From Calliopum simillimum (lineage: Eukaryota > Arthropoda > Insecta > Diptera > Lauxaniidae), in assembly GCA_951812925.1 (NCBI GenBank), contig OX638371.1, positions 744,001-808,000 on the forward strand: a stretch of DNA of 64,000 nt, read 5' to 3'. Under the pieces are notes generated by a model. It was not told the origin of the DNA. It saw only the letters and a program-made list of their open reading frames with translations, and did no database searches. Shown one piece after another: positions 36,092-46,597 of this stretch. The position numbers and the translations under genes are program-made. Every line of letters starts with the position of its first letter. The stretch's first letter is position 1.

Positions 36092-37405
36092 CACTGTGGA
36101 TCAAAATTTGGTTGCCAAAAGTTTACTCGGATCTGATACTGCGGAGTGAAAATATAGGCCAAAATAAAAAACCATTTTGTTTGTTCAAGTTGGCTCTAGT
36201 TTTCGAGAAAAAGCCGTTTTAATTTTGCACCTTTAATTATGTGGTTTTTTCAATATATCTCGTAAGTTAACTAAGCTTATAGCATTTGGTAGTGGGGTTT
36301 TGTTTGTCTCGTCTAAGTCTACATTTTCATTACCAAACCAGTGCATTTGGATGCATTTTTGGCAAGTTGGAGCACAAAATTCCGAAAAAAGTGATACTTT
36401 TCGCCTTTTATGACATTCGACTCAATAGAAATCACCCGAGTGGTTGATTTATGCCTTTTAACCTATAGCCGAGACCCATACGAACACTTTGATATAATAT
36501 GTGTTTCATGTGGGCAAAAATATCTCAAGTGAGCCATCTAAGAAATTAAACGTAAGAAAGGCTTTAACAAAATGATGTTTTTATAACAACTAGTAAAGAT
36601 TTTGTAGAAATGTTTTTTTTTAGAGATATTTAGCATAAAGCAATTTCTCCGCCCCTGAGAAAAATATAAAAAATATGTGGGCACTCTCCACTTTCTAGAA
36701 ACAATATCATAGAAAAAAAATTGGGGTAGTCGATATTGGTTCAAAAGTTATTAACAATATAGTGATGTCGAACAAGTCTTTTTTCAGCATTAGAGAAAAA
36801 CAAGGCATCTTACGAAAAAAGTGTATATGGCATAAAATGCTTAGAATTATCTAAGAAATATGTGTGAATTTTTTCAGAATTTAGTGAGACATTTTATAAT
36901 TTTTCCAAAGGTCCGAAAAAAAAATTTGATATGTTCCAAAAAACTCACACGTATGTCTTAGACAATTCTATGCATTTTATGCCATACACACTTTTTTCGT
37001 GGGATGCTTGTTTTTCTCTTATTCTGAAAAATGACTTGCACGACATCGCTTTATTGTTAATAACTTTTTTTTTTAGAATATAGTTTCTTGACAAGTGGAG
37101 AGTGCCTACATATTTGTTATAGTTTTCTCAGAGGCGAAGAAATTGCTTTTTCTTTATGTACCTATTTGAAATAGGGATTTTCAATAATAAATGAAACATT
37201 TTTTTACAAAACAAAAACACCATTTTATTCCCCGACCTATGCTTAATATCTTTAAATAGAAACACTAGTCATAAAACATAATTTTGTTAAAGCTTTTTTA
37301 CCACACGAGTGATTTCTATTGAGCCGAATGTCATAAAAGGTATATTTTCACCCCGCAGCGTCAGATTCGAGTAAACTTTTGGCGACCAAATTTTGTTCCA
37401 CAGTG
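36092..37405. mobile_element. Foldback element, CACTGTGG ends, TTA duplication
   Basis: The 1314-bp element is an imperfect palindrome centred near 36905, or slightly off centre. The ends read CACTGTGGATCAAAATTTGG and its complement, followed inward by matching phrases (AAAAGTTTACTCG, TCAATAGAAATCAC, CTTACGAAAAAAGTGTAT). It is flanked by TTA on both sides (36089-36091 and 37406-37408). CACTG termini with a 3-bp duplication are compatible with the CACTA branch of the CMC group, as an inference. No coding sequence is present. Confidence 0.65.
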
Positions 37406-37408
37406 TTA

Positions 37409-39428
37409 TTAGATATGCTCTTGAGGACATTATGATATAACCGGTGATTTTCCAAGCTAATTAACGTTCTTTTTGTAATATCTACTTATGGGGTTATCAG
37501 TATTCATTTTAAATTGAAATTACAGATTCTTTGAAAATATTTGGCACTCCGAAATTATGGGTTTTGATGCAAGGCATCGTACATTTTGACCTTCCTATCA
37601 TCAAAAGTAATTGAATGGATCAAAGTATATGGATTTTATGTCAGATGGGTGCAGATTGTTATCTCGCACATAAGAAAACTTTCATTTAAGTTTGAAACAT
37701 TACGAGCAATATATCAGGATTCTTTTTGTTAGCATTATATCATGCCATAATGAGGACACATGAGTGCTGAGCTAAAAAAAAAAAACTGCACCCAAATGGT
37801 CGTTACTCATTTACCGTTATCGTCATGACAGCCATCATAAAAATGACACAACAAAGTGAAAATAAAACCTTTTTATAGCGCATCGTCGAATTAACAAGCT
37901 TAAATAAATTGCCAACTCAACAACTGCACAAATGCGAGTAGTAGATCACAATACACTATCACACACACACACATAAAACACTTGTCAAAGTTGCAAAGAT
38001 AAAAAAATTAAAATAAAATAAACTCATTTAGAATCGCGTTGCAACGCACAAAATAAAAATTGAGTGTAAAATATTTTCACAATTTTCACTTTTTTCTGTT
38101 ATCACCATCAGTTAGCTCCTTTCACATTTCTCATGCCCCCTTCCCCCTCTTTACAGTGTGATGCACAAACTTACACCTTTTTTTTTTGCAGTACAGTTCA
38201 TTTGTAATGCTGCACCCTGCGGCTTCCACACACAAACATACGCCACTGCTATTTGATCACCTTTGCTCACACACTACGTGAATTATCCTGCGGCACACAA
38301 TGCCTGTCGTCTGCCGTACTTTGTGTGTGTGTGTTGCTGTGAATGTGTCAATGCATGTATGGCTGTATGTTAAACCCTTTTTGAATTATCACATTTACGT
38401 GCATTGAGTGCTGTTGCAATAAATTTCTTGCCAATCCATAGCATAATTCAACACACACACATACACACATGCACATCATACACATTGACGCACTAATATA
38501 ACGGCATACAGTGAATTACGTGCTCCGATAGTGAGCATAAAATTTCATTAAAACTTAAATTTAAAAAAAAAAAAATAGGAAAAAATAAAAATTGCGATAA
38601 AAATTAATTTTCCTTCTTTGTTCCATTATCCCTCACTCGCTGCCTGGCTGAGTTGAGTGTGTGTGTGTATGTGTTATGTCTTGCCTGCTGTATCTGTCCT
38701 GAGTACATTCAGTTACTTGACAAGAACACGTGCGTAGTTTACTGCGCCAGCAGTCGGAAGGATATAAAAACCGCTGATAAAAATAAACCAAGTCAAAGTT
38801 CAGATTTTGATTACGGACAGCAAATTGCAATTTTCTTGTAACCAACAACAATAACAATTCCAATCATACATGTTATAACAGGAGTAGCAATTACTTTCTA
38901 TTTAAAAATTTATTATTATCCTTCTGAGGCCAGATTCCGATTCAACATTGTAATTAACATTGAAAATTACTTTTTTCGTTTTTTCTTGTTGCTAATTTAA
39001 AAAAAAAAAGGCAGAAATTCATTTTCTTTTTAACGAAAAAAGTTCAAATAAAATTCTTAAAAAACCTACTACTTATTTTCAATTGTTTTTTTTTTTTATT
39101 CATTTTCAAATGTTGTGTGCCAAATCGAAACTTTTTCCTTAAGCAAATAGGGGTGAAAAATATTTCGCTCTGGTGACTAAATTTTTGTATTTTTGCTGTG
39201 CCAAATAGATTACAAATTCTGACTGATTCAATTTTTGACATTCCAACAAATCGAAGTTTTTTCGAAAAACTTTTTTGTACGATTTTCTTCAATTACAGAA
39301 AATAAAGCTAAAAAATATATGATGAATGAGCTGGGTCACTAAAGAACGCAGTTGTGGAGCTAATTTTTAGTGAAAAAACATGACCCAGATGTCCCAAAAG
39401 ATAGTTTATATTTACTTAAATAACACAG
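37409..39428. other. AT-rich stretch with CA/TG microsatellites
   Basis: No gene is supported. Simple CA/TG runs lie near 37962-37973, 38322-38333, 38452-38470 and 38658-38668. Confidence 0.5.
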
Positions 39429-39430
39429 TA

Positions 39431-39886
39431 TCAGTGATTTTTTCCATTTTATGGCTCCTCAAAGCTTAAAATTCGCGTTTTATATGAAATTTTGAGATTT
39501 TATGAAAAAACCATCATAGTATGAAATGTTGCTCGTGTCCTTACCTTTAATTTAAGCTATAGCACTTGAGAATTCGCATGGTAGTTTTTATTTTATAAGC
39601 AAAACTGTAAAAATTTTACTATTTCAATATTAGAAGACTTTGTGATAATTTTTATTTTTTTTTATTTTCCAAAATACGAACGTATGAAAAAAAAAAAATT
39701 CATTGAAAATGGTTTTGCTTATAAAACAAAAACTACCGTGCGGATTCTCTAGTGCTATAGCTTAAATTAAAGGTAAGGACACGAGCAACATTTCATACTA
39801 TGATGGTTTTTTCATAAAATCTCAAAATTTCATATAAAACGCGAATTTTAAGCTTTTAGGAGCCATAAAATGGAAAAAATCACTGA
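39431..39886. mobile_element. 456-bp palindromic element
   Basis: The arms begin TCAGTGATTTTTTCCATTTT at 39431 and its complement ends at 39886. They match over about 200 bp each with few differences and meet near 39658. TA flanks both ends (39429-39430 and 39887-39888). It is non-coding. The superfamily is uncertain, with TA suggesting Tc1/mariner type. Confidence 0.65.
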
Positions 39887-40185
39887 TACACATATTCCGT
39901 GAAATACGTGTATTTTTATTTTTCATAACCTATCAGAAAAACTTTATGAGACCCCGGGGGCAAAAATTTTTTTCCATTTTGTCGCACTGTGTAATTAAAA
40001 ATAAAAAAAATAAGCCATTTATCGAAAATGTTTTTTTATTTATTAAAGAACACCATTTTGGAAGTTTATTTCTTAAAAATAATATTGGCCGAATGTAAGA
40101 TAAGAGGTCACGGCACTCATTTATTCAACAGCCAACAAGCGAAATTACTTATCGCCATGATATTTGACTTGATTTCTTTTTATCC

Positions 40186-40997
40186 TAAGCGGTGCTATTG
40201 GACCGCTTAGCGCAATAGAATTTGTTGTTTTAGATTGCGCTACCTTTATGCTTTCAAGAACTTCAAGTTCCTAAAGGATAATTTTATCATGCGGTGCTAC
40301 AATTGGCGCAGCATTTGTCGTTACTTGTAATGCTGTTGCATTTATGCTTTCAATAGCTAAAACTTGTGTTTGGTTGAACGCGAATTTGTTAGCAGTCCAA
40401 CACTAACCGCACTGCCACCAGAAGTAAAACCAAGGGAGCCAGTAAAACATATAACACCACTTAAAGCGGACGCATGCGATTCAGGTGTAGTAAATAATAA
40501 GCTCGTAGCACTTGTCGCTGATGCAGCTGCAGCAGAAACTGAACCACTACTAGCTGCTCCATTTGATATTCACGAATAACTGTTTTCCCTATTTGTAATG
40601 CTGATATTTTTTTTATTTTTGTAAAAATTTTATGTTTTATTTTAAATCTTTTGACATTTTTTAATTTGTTTGCTGCCCGACATTTTCTATTTCGATTGTC
40701 ACAATTTTCAGTAGCCCCTGGGGCTAGTACAAATTTTGACACAACAATTTCACCTCATATGCTTCAAAAATTGTATTTGGGACGTCAGAATTTGTATAGG
40801 GGAGTGAAATGTTTTCGATTGGCACAGGCCCATAATATGTAACAAAATGCGGTCGTTACATCCGGCTTGTCGCTATATCCGACGGTCGTTATAACCGACA
40901 AAATCCTCATAAGGTTTATGAAGAAACCAACCAAACAACTGAGAAATGGTCGTTATAAGCGGTTCGACGTTATAAGCGGAGTCGTTGTAGGCGACTG
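40186..40997 (-). mobile_element. Possible pogo/Tigger-like half element
   Basis: Read on the minus strand, the end at 40997 is CAGTCGCCTACAACGACTCC followed by GCTTATAACG phrases, preceded by TA (40998-40999). CAGT-initial ends with repeated TTATAACG are typical of pogo/Tigger elements. The opposite end was not found. A short inverted repeat, TAAGCGGT and ACCGCTTA, sits at 40185-40208. The frames inside (40364-40579 plus, 40461-40742 minus) are Ala/Ser- or Lys-rich and show no catalytic motif. Confidence 0.35.
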
Positions 40998-41235
40998 TAC
41001 TATACTTGATGATACTCTCTAATGGGCATATTAATATTTTGATAAATAAGAAAACAAGGAAAATGGGCATATTTATTTTTCTGATAAATAAGTTTTAAAG
41101 TGCTTGAATTTAAGCACTAGCGGGCTTTTAACTTTCTTGACAATCACATTAGCTAATTATGGTTAGCTTAGTATAGCATCTTCAATTTACTTTGTTGTAT
41201 ACAGTGGCTCACAGCTTATTTCGTGCAGTAATATT

Positions 41236-41908
41236 TTTATACCCTACACCCAGGGAATATTCACTTTGTCCTTCCGTTTGTAACGCAGAGAAGGAGGCGT
41301 GGCAGGTATAGAAAAGTGTATATATTCTTGATCAGCGTCACCTCCTGAGTCGATATAGCCATGTCCGTCTGTCTGGCTGGCTGGCTGGCTGGGTGGCTGG
41401 CTGGGTGGCTGGCTGTGTGTTGAAATACACTTTTTGGGAAAACTGAGCAGGATAATTCAATGAAATTTAGTACACTGCCTCCGTCGTCAAAGTTAGCTCG
41501 GGGGATTGAAAATGAGCAAAATCGGTCAACGGACACGCCTACCGCCCATACAAAAATTATATTCAAAATGCAATTTTAGGAGTATTTTTCACGACAATGC
41601 AACCACAATACACATAAGTACTACGAATTGTAGGCGCAAGCTCTGGTAAAAAACTGAGCGAATTCGGACAAGAGGGCGTGGCACCTCCCATATAAGCAAA
41701 AGATTCAAAATGCTATACTGAAAGAGTTTTTTGAGATAAACCAACTAAATTTCACTCTGACACTAAAAACTATAAATGCAAGCTCTGAACAAAAACTGGG
41801 TGTACTCGGACAAGAGGGCGTGGCAACTCCCATATAAGCAAAATTTTCAAAATACTGCAGTGTAGGGTATTTATTTTTTGGCCAGGCCAATATTTACACC
41901 CTTACTAG
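41236..41908 (+). repeat. TATACCCTACAC-type dispersed repeat, copy 2, nested
   Basis: It has the same phrase order as the copy at 34378-34958, with an added (GGCT)n/(GGGT) run at 41372-41412 after GTCCGTCTGTCT. It interrupts the left arm of the Tc1-like dimer. The intact right arm (complement near 43440-43475) shows the uninterrupted sequence, so the two repeat ends can be placed within a few bases. No clear target duplication is seen. Confidence 0.8.
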
Positions 41909-42245
41909 TTTTAAATTCAAAACACTATATCTTTAAAACGAATACATTTATCATCAAATTTTGAACGCAGGCTAAGACGGGCATGTTTATTGTTCATAAT
42001 GTGTGAAAGAAAATCCACAAAAATTGATTCAGATACGCTCAAGTCGGAAAAAATCGATTGAGTAGGAGAAATTTATGTCACAGCTTATTTCGTGCAGATG
42101 CTTATTTTCCCTTTGGAGTCAGCGTTTCACGTTATTTAACGGGAATTTCATTTTCTATGTTCTCTATGTAGTATTTGCAACCAGATGTATCCATTTTTTA
42201 GTTTGATCTTGTGCATGTGAGGGTAAAAAAGTGCATTTTGCAGAA

Positions 42246-42660
42246 ATGGGTCGTCTAGCAGCAAAAATCGGTGATAAGTAATCTTAAGAATGGCCAATCC
42301 CTGCGCAAAGCTGCTCAATATGTTAGTTTGAGTCCCGCCTACAATGCAAAGCACAATTGAAAGCTTCGTGCATGTAAATCGGGTCCAAAATAAGGGTTAA
42401 ATTTCGTAAAACAAAATTTTTAATCCCGCTGACGATTCATTTATTGTCCACAAAATCAATACAGTCCCACATTATTGGCTCCAAAAACTATCAAGGACAT
42501 ACATCAAGAACTAAGTAACTCGTACAGTGCGAAAACTGGTGGCTGCGTGTCCCGAGACCACAGCTTCAAAGCCCAATTAGTCCTTCATAAGCAAAAAAAC
42601 ATCCCAAAAAGTCTACTAGCTTTTGCGATTCAGCTCAGTATTACGTTTCCACCATATGTA
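42246..42660 (+). pseudogene. Tc1-like transposase N-terminus, left half
   Basis: From ATG at 42246 the frames give MGRLAAKIGDK, then in another frame KNGQSLRKAAQYVSLSP, which is the helix-turn-helix style of Tc1-like transposases (a GQS..KAA..V.LSP pattern). Further on come PKTIKDIHQELSNSY and HKQKNIPKSLLAFAIQL, corresponding to the second DNA-binding subdomain and the linker before the catalytic core. At least one frameshift and several stops interrupt it. No catalytic DDE motif is present. The mirrored right half lies at about 42750-43128. Confidence 0.55.
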
Positions 42661-42749
42661 TGCCATGTCATCAGGTTCAAATATGTTAAATTTAGACTCA
42701 TTCATGATTATGATGCTGTTTTAGAAGTCCGAATCTTTGTGGGCGTGCT

Positions 42750-43128
42750 AATACTGAGCTCGATGTCAAAGAGAATGTACGCTATGTTGGCTTTTTTTGC
42801 TTATGAAGGGCTACTTAGACTTTAAAATTGTGGTCTTGGTGCACGAAGTGGACAGTTTTGCACTTTGCGGATTGCTTAGTTCATGCTGCATGCTTGTGAC
42901 TATTTTTGGAGCCGATAATGTGAGTTTTCTTAATTTTATGGATAAAAAACTGATCATCAGCGGGATTAAAAATTTTAACCTTATTTTGGACCCGATTTAC
43001 TTGTATGAAGCTTTCAATTGTGCTTTGCATTGTAGGCGGGACTCAAACTAACATATTGAGCAGCTTTGCGCAGGGATTGGCCGTTCTTAAGATGACTTAT
43101 CACCGATTTTCGCTGCTAGACGACCCAT
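42750..43128 (-). pseudogene. Tc1-like transposase N-terminus, right half (mirrored)
   Basis: Reading leftward from ATG at 43128, this repeats the same opening (MGRLAAKIGDK) and shares the early TAA (TCTTAAGAA) of the left half. The two halves therefore derive from one already altered sequence or have been homogenised. Identity declines toward the centre, where the equivalent of the HKQK segment is still recognisable. No catalytic core is present. Confidence 0.5.
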
Positions 43129-43502
43129 TTCTGCAAAATGCACTTTTTTACCCTCACATGCACAAGATCAAACTAAAAAATGGCTGCATCTGGTTGCAAA
43201 TACTACATAGGGAACATAGAAAACGAAATTCCCGTTAAATAACGCGAAACGCTGACTCCAAAGGTAAAATAAGCATCTGCACGAAATAAGCTGTAACATA
43301 AATTTCTCCTACTCAAAAGATTTTTTCCGCCTTGAGCGTATCTGAATCAATTTTTGTGGATTTTCTTTTACTCATTATGAACAATAGACATGCCCTTCTT
43401 AGCCTGCGTTCAAAATTTAATGATATATGTATTCGTTTTAAAGATGTAGTGTTTTGAAGTTAAATAAATATTACTGCACAAAATAAGCTGTGAGCCACTG
43501 TA

Positions 43503-44213
43503 CATACTATGTTTTTATTTAGACTCAAATTACCCTGTCAGAAGAACATAAACCGGTTACAAACTGGTTTAAATTATATGCAGCAAAAACCTCTTTGACT
43601 TTAATTTTCAAAATTTAATCTAAAATTTTTTTTCTAATTTTTTTATTTTCCTTGCTGAGATTGTCAAATTATCAAAAAATTCAATTCAAATTCATTTTCA
43701 CAATATTTTTTTTCTTTAAGCTCCTATTTAATTTTCATTAATTTTCTATCTTAGAATAATACTAATTCTAAGTTATTTTTTATTATTTAATATTATTAAC
43801 AGTTTAGTATTTGTCTTTGAAACTTGAGTTTCCATATGAATCCCCAATGAATGTTTCAATAAAATTGAAAACATATGTATATATTATGAAGTTCTTGTAG
43901 TGGAATTGCAACTACTTAACTAGTTTTTAAACCAGATTTGGTCAATTGACTATTGACCAATTGAAAAAATATCAATTTTAAACCAGTTGAAAATATATGC
44001 AATGTAGGGCAATTAACTATTTACCGATTTAAAATAAATCGGTTTTAAACCAGTTGAAAATATATGCAGAGTAGGACAATTGCCCTGCCCCTATGACATC
44101 GCCATGTTAAATAAACCAGTCTCTTGCAAGGAAAAAAGTCAGAATTTCAACCGGTTGTGGTTGAAAAAAAAGTAGTTTTAAACCACTTTTAAACCAGTTG
44201 AATTTCCTATAGG
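43503..44213. other. AT-rich spacer
   Basis: No gene. Phrases TTTTAAACCAGTTGAA and AATATATGCA recur at about 43984-44010, 44041-44066 and 44180-44203, suggesting a small degenerate tandem repeat. Confidence 0.45.
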
Positions 44214-44221
44214 GTATGTAT

Positions 44222-45772
44222 TAGATGTGTTTTAAGAATGTATGGAGATCCTTAGTAACAACATTTTGATACTTGACACCCCTCAATATTGTGAGGTTGG
44301 AAAAAAAAAATGAGTTTGCAAAAACAATTTTGGGGGTGGGATGAGGGTAAAGGTTGGCGCATCGAGGTCAAAGATGTGAGAAAAAGAGAAAAAATTTACA
44401 TACAGCCCTACAAATGCTTAGGGGTCACCTCTAGAGGGGTCATATGTATGACCGACTCACATTATTTCCCCTCCCCCAACATTTTTACCACGCATACTTA
44501 CCCCCTATCTCCAACCCCTAAGGGGGCTCCCATACCAAATTTAAATTTTTAGGAAATCGACCCCCACCACTCCCTGGGTTCCCCTAGAAGGGTCAAATGT
44601 ATTACTGGTCCCTAATATTTTTTCCTCCCCAACATTTTTTCCCATCATACTTACCCTCTATCTCTGTTTCTTTAGGGGACTCTTATACAAAAAAGATGTC
44701 ATAGACATGAAAAATATGGAAAGGAAATCGTCAAATAGGCCCATAACTGCCCAGAATTCACTCGTAGACGAGTCAAATATATGACCGACCCTCAGTAGAC
44801 CCTCTCCAAAGTTTTTTCTCAACATACCTACCCCCTATTTCCAATCCTTAAGGGGGCTCCCATATAAAGTTACGGTTTTTTAAAAAATGCCCCCACTGCC
44901 CTAACTGGCCCACGGGTATTCCTAGAAGGGTCAAATGTACGACCGACCCCCATTATTTTTTTGCGACCTATATTTTTTCCCCACATACTTACCCCCTATT
45001 TTCAACCCTGAAAGGGGCTGCCATACAATTTTTTTTTTTTATAAATTTTCCTAGAAATGATAGGAGTCGGTCACACATTTGACCCTTCTAGGGGTATCTA
45101 TGGTCCAGTTAGGGCAGTGGAGGCAGTTTAAAAAAAAAAAACGTAGCTTTGTATGGGAGCCCCCTTAAGGATTGGAAATAGGGGGCAGGTAAGCTGTGAA
45201 ACTTTGGAGGGGGGATAATGGGGATCGGTCGTATATTTGCCCATTCTAAGAGAGACTCCTGGGCAGTTATGGGCCTATTTGACGATTTCCATTCCATATT
45301 TTTTATGTCTATGACGTCAATTTTGTATGGGAACCCCCTAAAGAGCTAGAGATAGAGGGTAAGTAAGGTGGAAAAAAATATTCAGGAGGAAAAAATATTA
45401 GGGGCCGGTCATACATCTGATCCTTCTAGGGGCACCCTGGGAGTGGTAGGGGTCGATTTTCTAAAAATGTTAATTTTGTATGGAAGCCCCCTTAGGGGTT
45501 AGAGATAAGAGGTAGGTATGCTTGGTAAAAATGTTGGGGGAGATAAAATAATGTGGGTCGGTCATACATTTGAACCCTCCAGAGGTGGCCCCTCTTGTAG
45601 GGCTGTAAGAAAATTGTTTCTCCTTTTCTCTCAACTTTGACCTCGATGCGCCAACCCTTACCCTCACCCCACCCACAAAATTTTTTTTGCAAACTTATTT
45701 TTTTTTCCAACCTCACAAGATTGAGGGGTGTCAAGTATCAAAATCCAAAATTCGTGCACTAAAACACCCCTA
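44222..45772. mobile_element. hAT-like foldback with tandem modules
   Basis: The ends read TAGATGTGTTTTA and (complement) TAGGGGTGTTTTA, flanked by the 8-bp duplication GTATGTAT (44214-44221 and 45773-45780). TAGNG-type ends plus an 8-bp duplication are the hallmark of hAT transposons. The two arms are inverted copies meeting near 45040. Each arm contains about four tandem modules of 150-175 bp with phrases GTCAAATGTATGACCGAC, CATACTTACCCCCTAT and AAGGGGGCTCCCATA. This architecture, inverted arms made of tandem units, recalls Drosophila FB elements. No transposase is visible. Confidence 0.75.
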
Positions 45773-45780
45773 GTATGTAT

Positions 45781-46030
45781 TCAAAATAATTTATGTTTGT
45801 TTGAGTTTTCAAAATATTTTTATATTGATTCGAATTTGAATTTTATATGTGTTTACTTCATGTTTAATTTAAATAAAAATATGAATTAATTTTATAAAAA
45901 ATAGTAACTACACTCAGCATCGCACCCAAATTTATTTGATTCGGCATTATTTCCAGCTCAAAGTTCTCTCTGTATAGAGTCAAAAACATAAGTGTGGTAG
46001 GATCTACTCAAAAGATGGTCTAAATTGTGA
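45781..46030. other. AT-rich spacer
   Basis: Nothing recognisable between the hAT-like foldback and the Tc1 deletion derivative. Confidence 0.5.
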
Positions 46031-46032
46031 TA

Positions 46033-46595
46033 CAGTCTGTTAAATAAGAGCGTGGTCATTGTTGTGAGAAAATGAAAATACCCATTGCGAAAATTCTTTT
46101 TAATATTGATTTATTTGATCGAAAACTTCAATGCAAATACATTAATAGCAGGTCCAATCACCCCCAGCATCAATTATAGCTTGACATCTTCGCGACATAC
46201 TTTGAACAAGATTTTGCGCATACTCTTCTGAAAACGACCTCCAAATTTTGTGAATGCGTCGAACCAGCTGTTTCAAGTTGCAGGGTCGGTTTTTCTGAAG
46301 CTTCATCTTCATTTGCGCCCAAACGTTTTCAATTGAATTGGCATCGGGCGACTGAGACGGCCAATCCAAAGTCACGACCTTTGGGGTGCAAACACAAAAA
46401 AACGGCTTCAAAGCGCGACGCGTACGCGGTACTCATTTTGGAAAAATGCTGAGAACGCATTGAAAAGAGTGGTCAGCTGATTCACTTTCACGAAGCATGA
46501 AGGACAATACTGCCCTCTGTGTGAGAAAAAAAAATTACAGCATTATACTTTACCGATCGCGAGTAATCGTGACCACGCTCTTATTTAACAGACTG
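46033..46595 (-). mobile_element. Tc1-like deletion derivative
   Basis: The 563-bp element has TIRs beginning CAGTCTGTTAAATAAGAGCG at 46033 and its complement ending at 46595, flanked by TA (46031-46032 and 46596-46597). Its transposase is reduced to the two ends of the gene. A full Tc1-like element is about 1.2-1.7 kb, so most of the interior is gone. Confidence 0.85.
46142..46436 (-). pseudogene. Tc1-like transposase, first and last parts joined
   Basis: From ATG at 46436 about 20 codons (MSTAYASRFEAVFLCLHPKG) resemble the start of a Tc1-like transposase. A deletion then joins them, out of frame, to the C-terminal part that contains LDWPSQSPDANSIENVW. The Glu in IENVW is the third catalytic residue of the DD34E triad, and both catalytic Asp residues are deleted. 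The frame ends at about 46142 after about 85 residues of C-terminus. It is inactive. Confidence 0.8.
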
Positions 46596-46597
46596 TA

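Larger units (their letters stand above)
41202..43500. mobile_element. Inverted dimer of a Tc1-like 5-prime half
   Basis: Both ends read CAGTGGCTCACAGCTTATTT inward, flanked by TA (41200-41201 and 43501-43502). Removing the nested repeat at 41236-41908, the left half (to about 42660) and right half (from about 42750) are inverted copies along essentially their whole length, with divergence rising toward the centre. Each half encodes the start of the same Tc1-like transposase reading inward, so both ends correspond to the 5-prime end of one transposon and no 3-prime end is present. This differs from ordinary long TIRs because coding sequence is included in the repeat. Confidence 0.7.

Noticed and set aside
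42148..43238. Matching 68-77 residue frames (MLCIVGGTQTN...) in both halves of the Tc1 dimer
   Set aside because: They lie antisense to the transposase N-terminus, so they are shadow frames.
45492..45734. 80-residue frame similar to one at 44310-44552
   Set aside because: Both are the outer arms of the hAT-like foldback read in opposite directions. The similarity reflects the inverted repeat, not a protein family.
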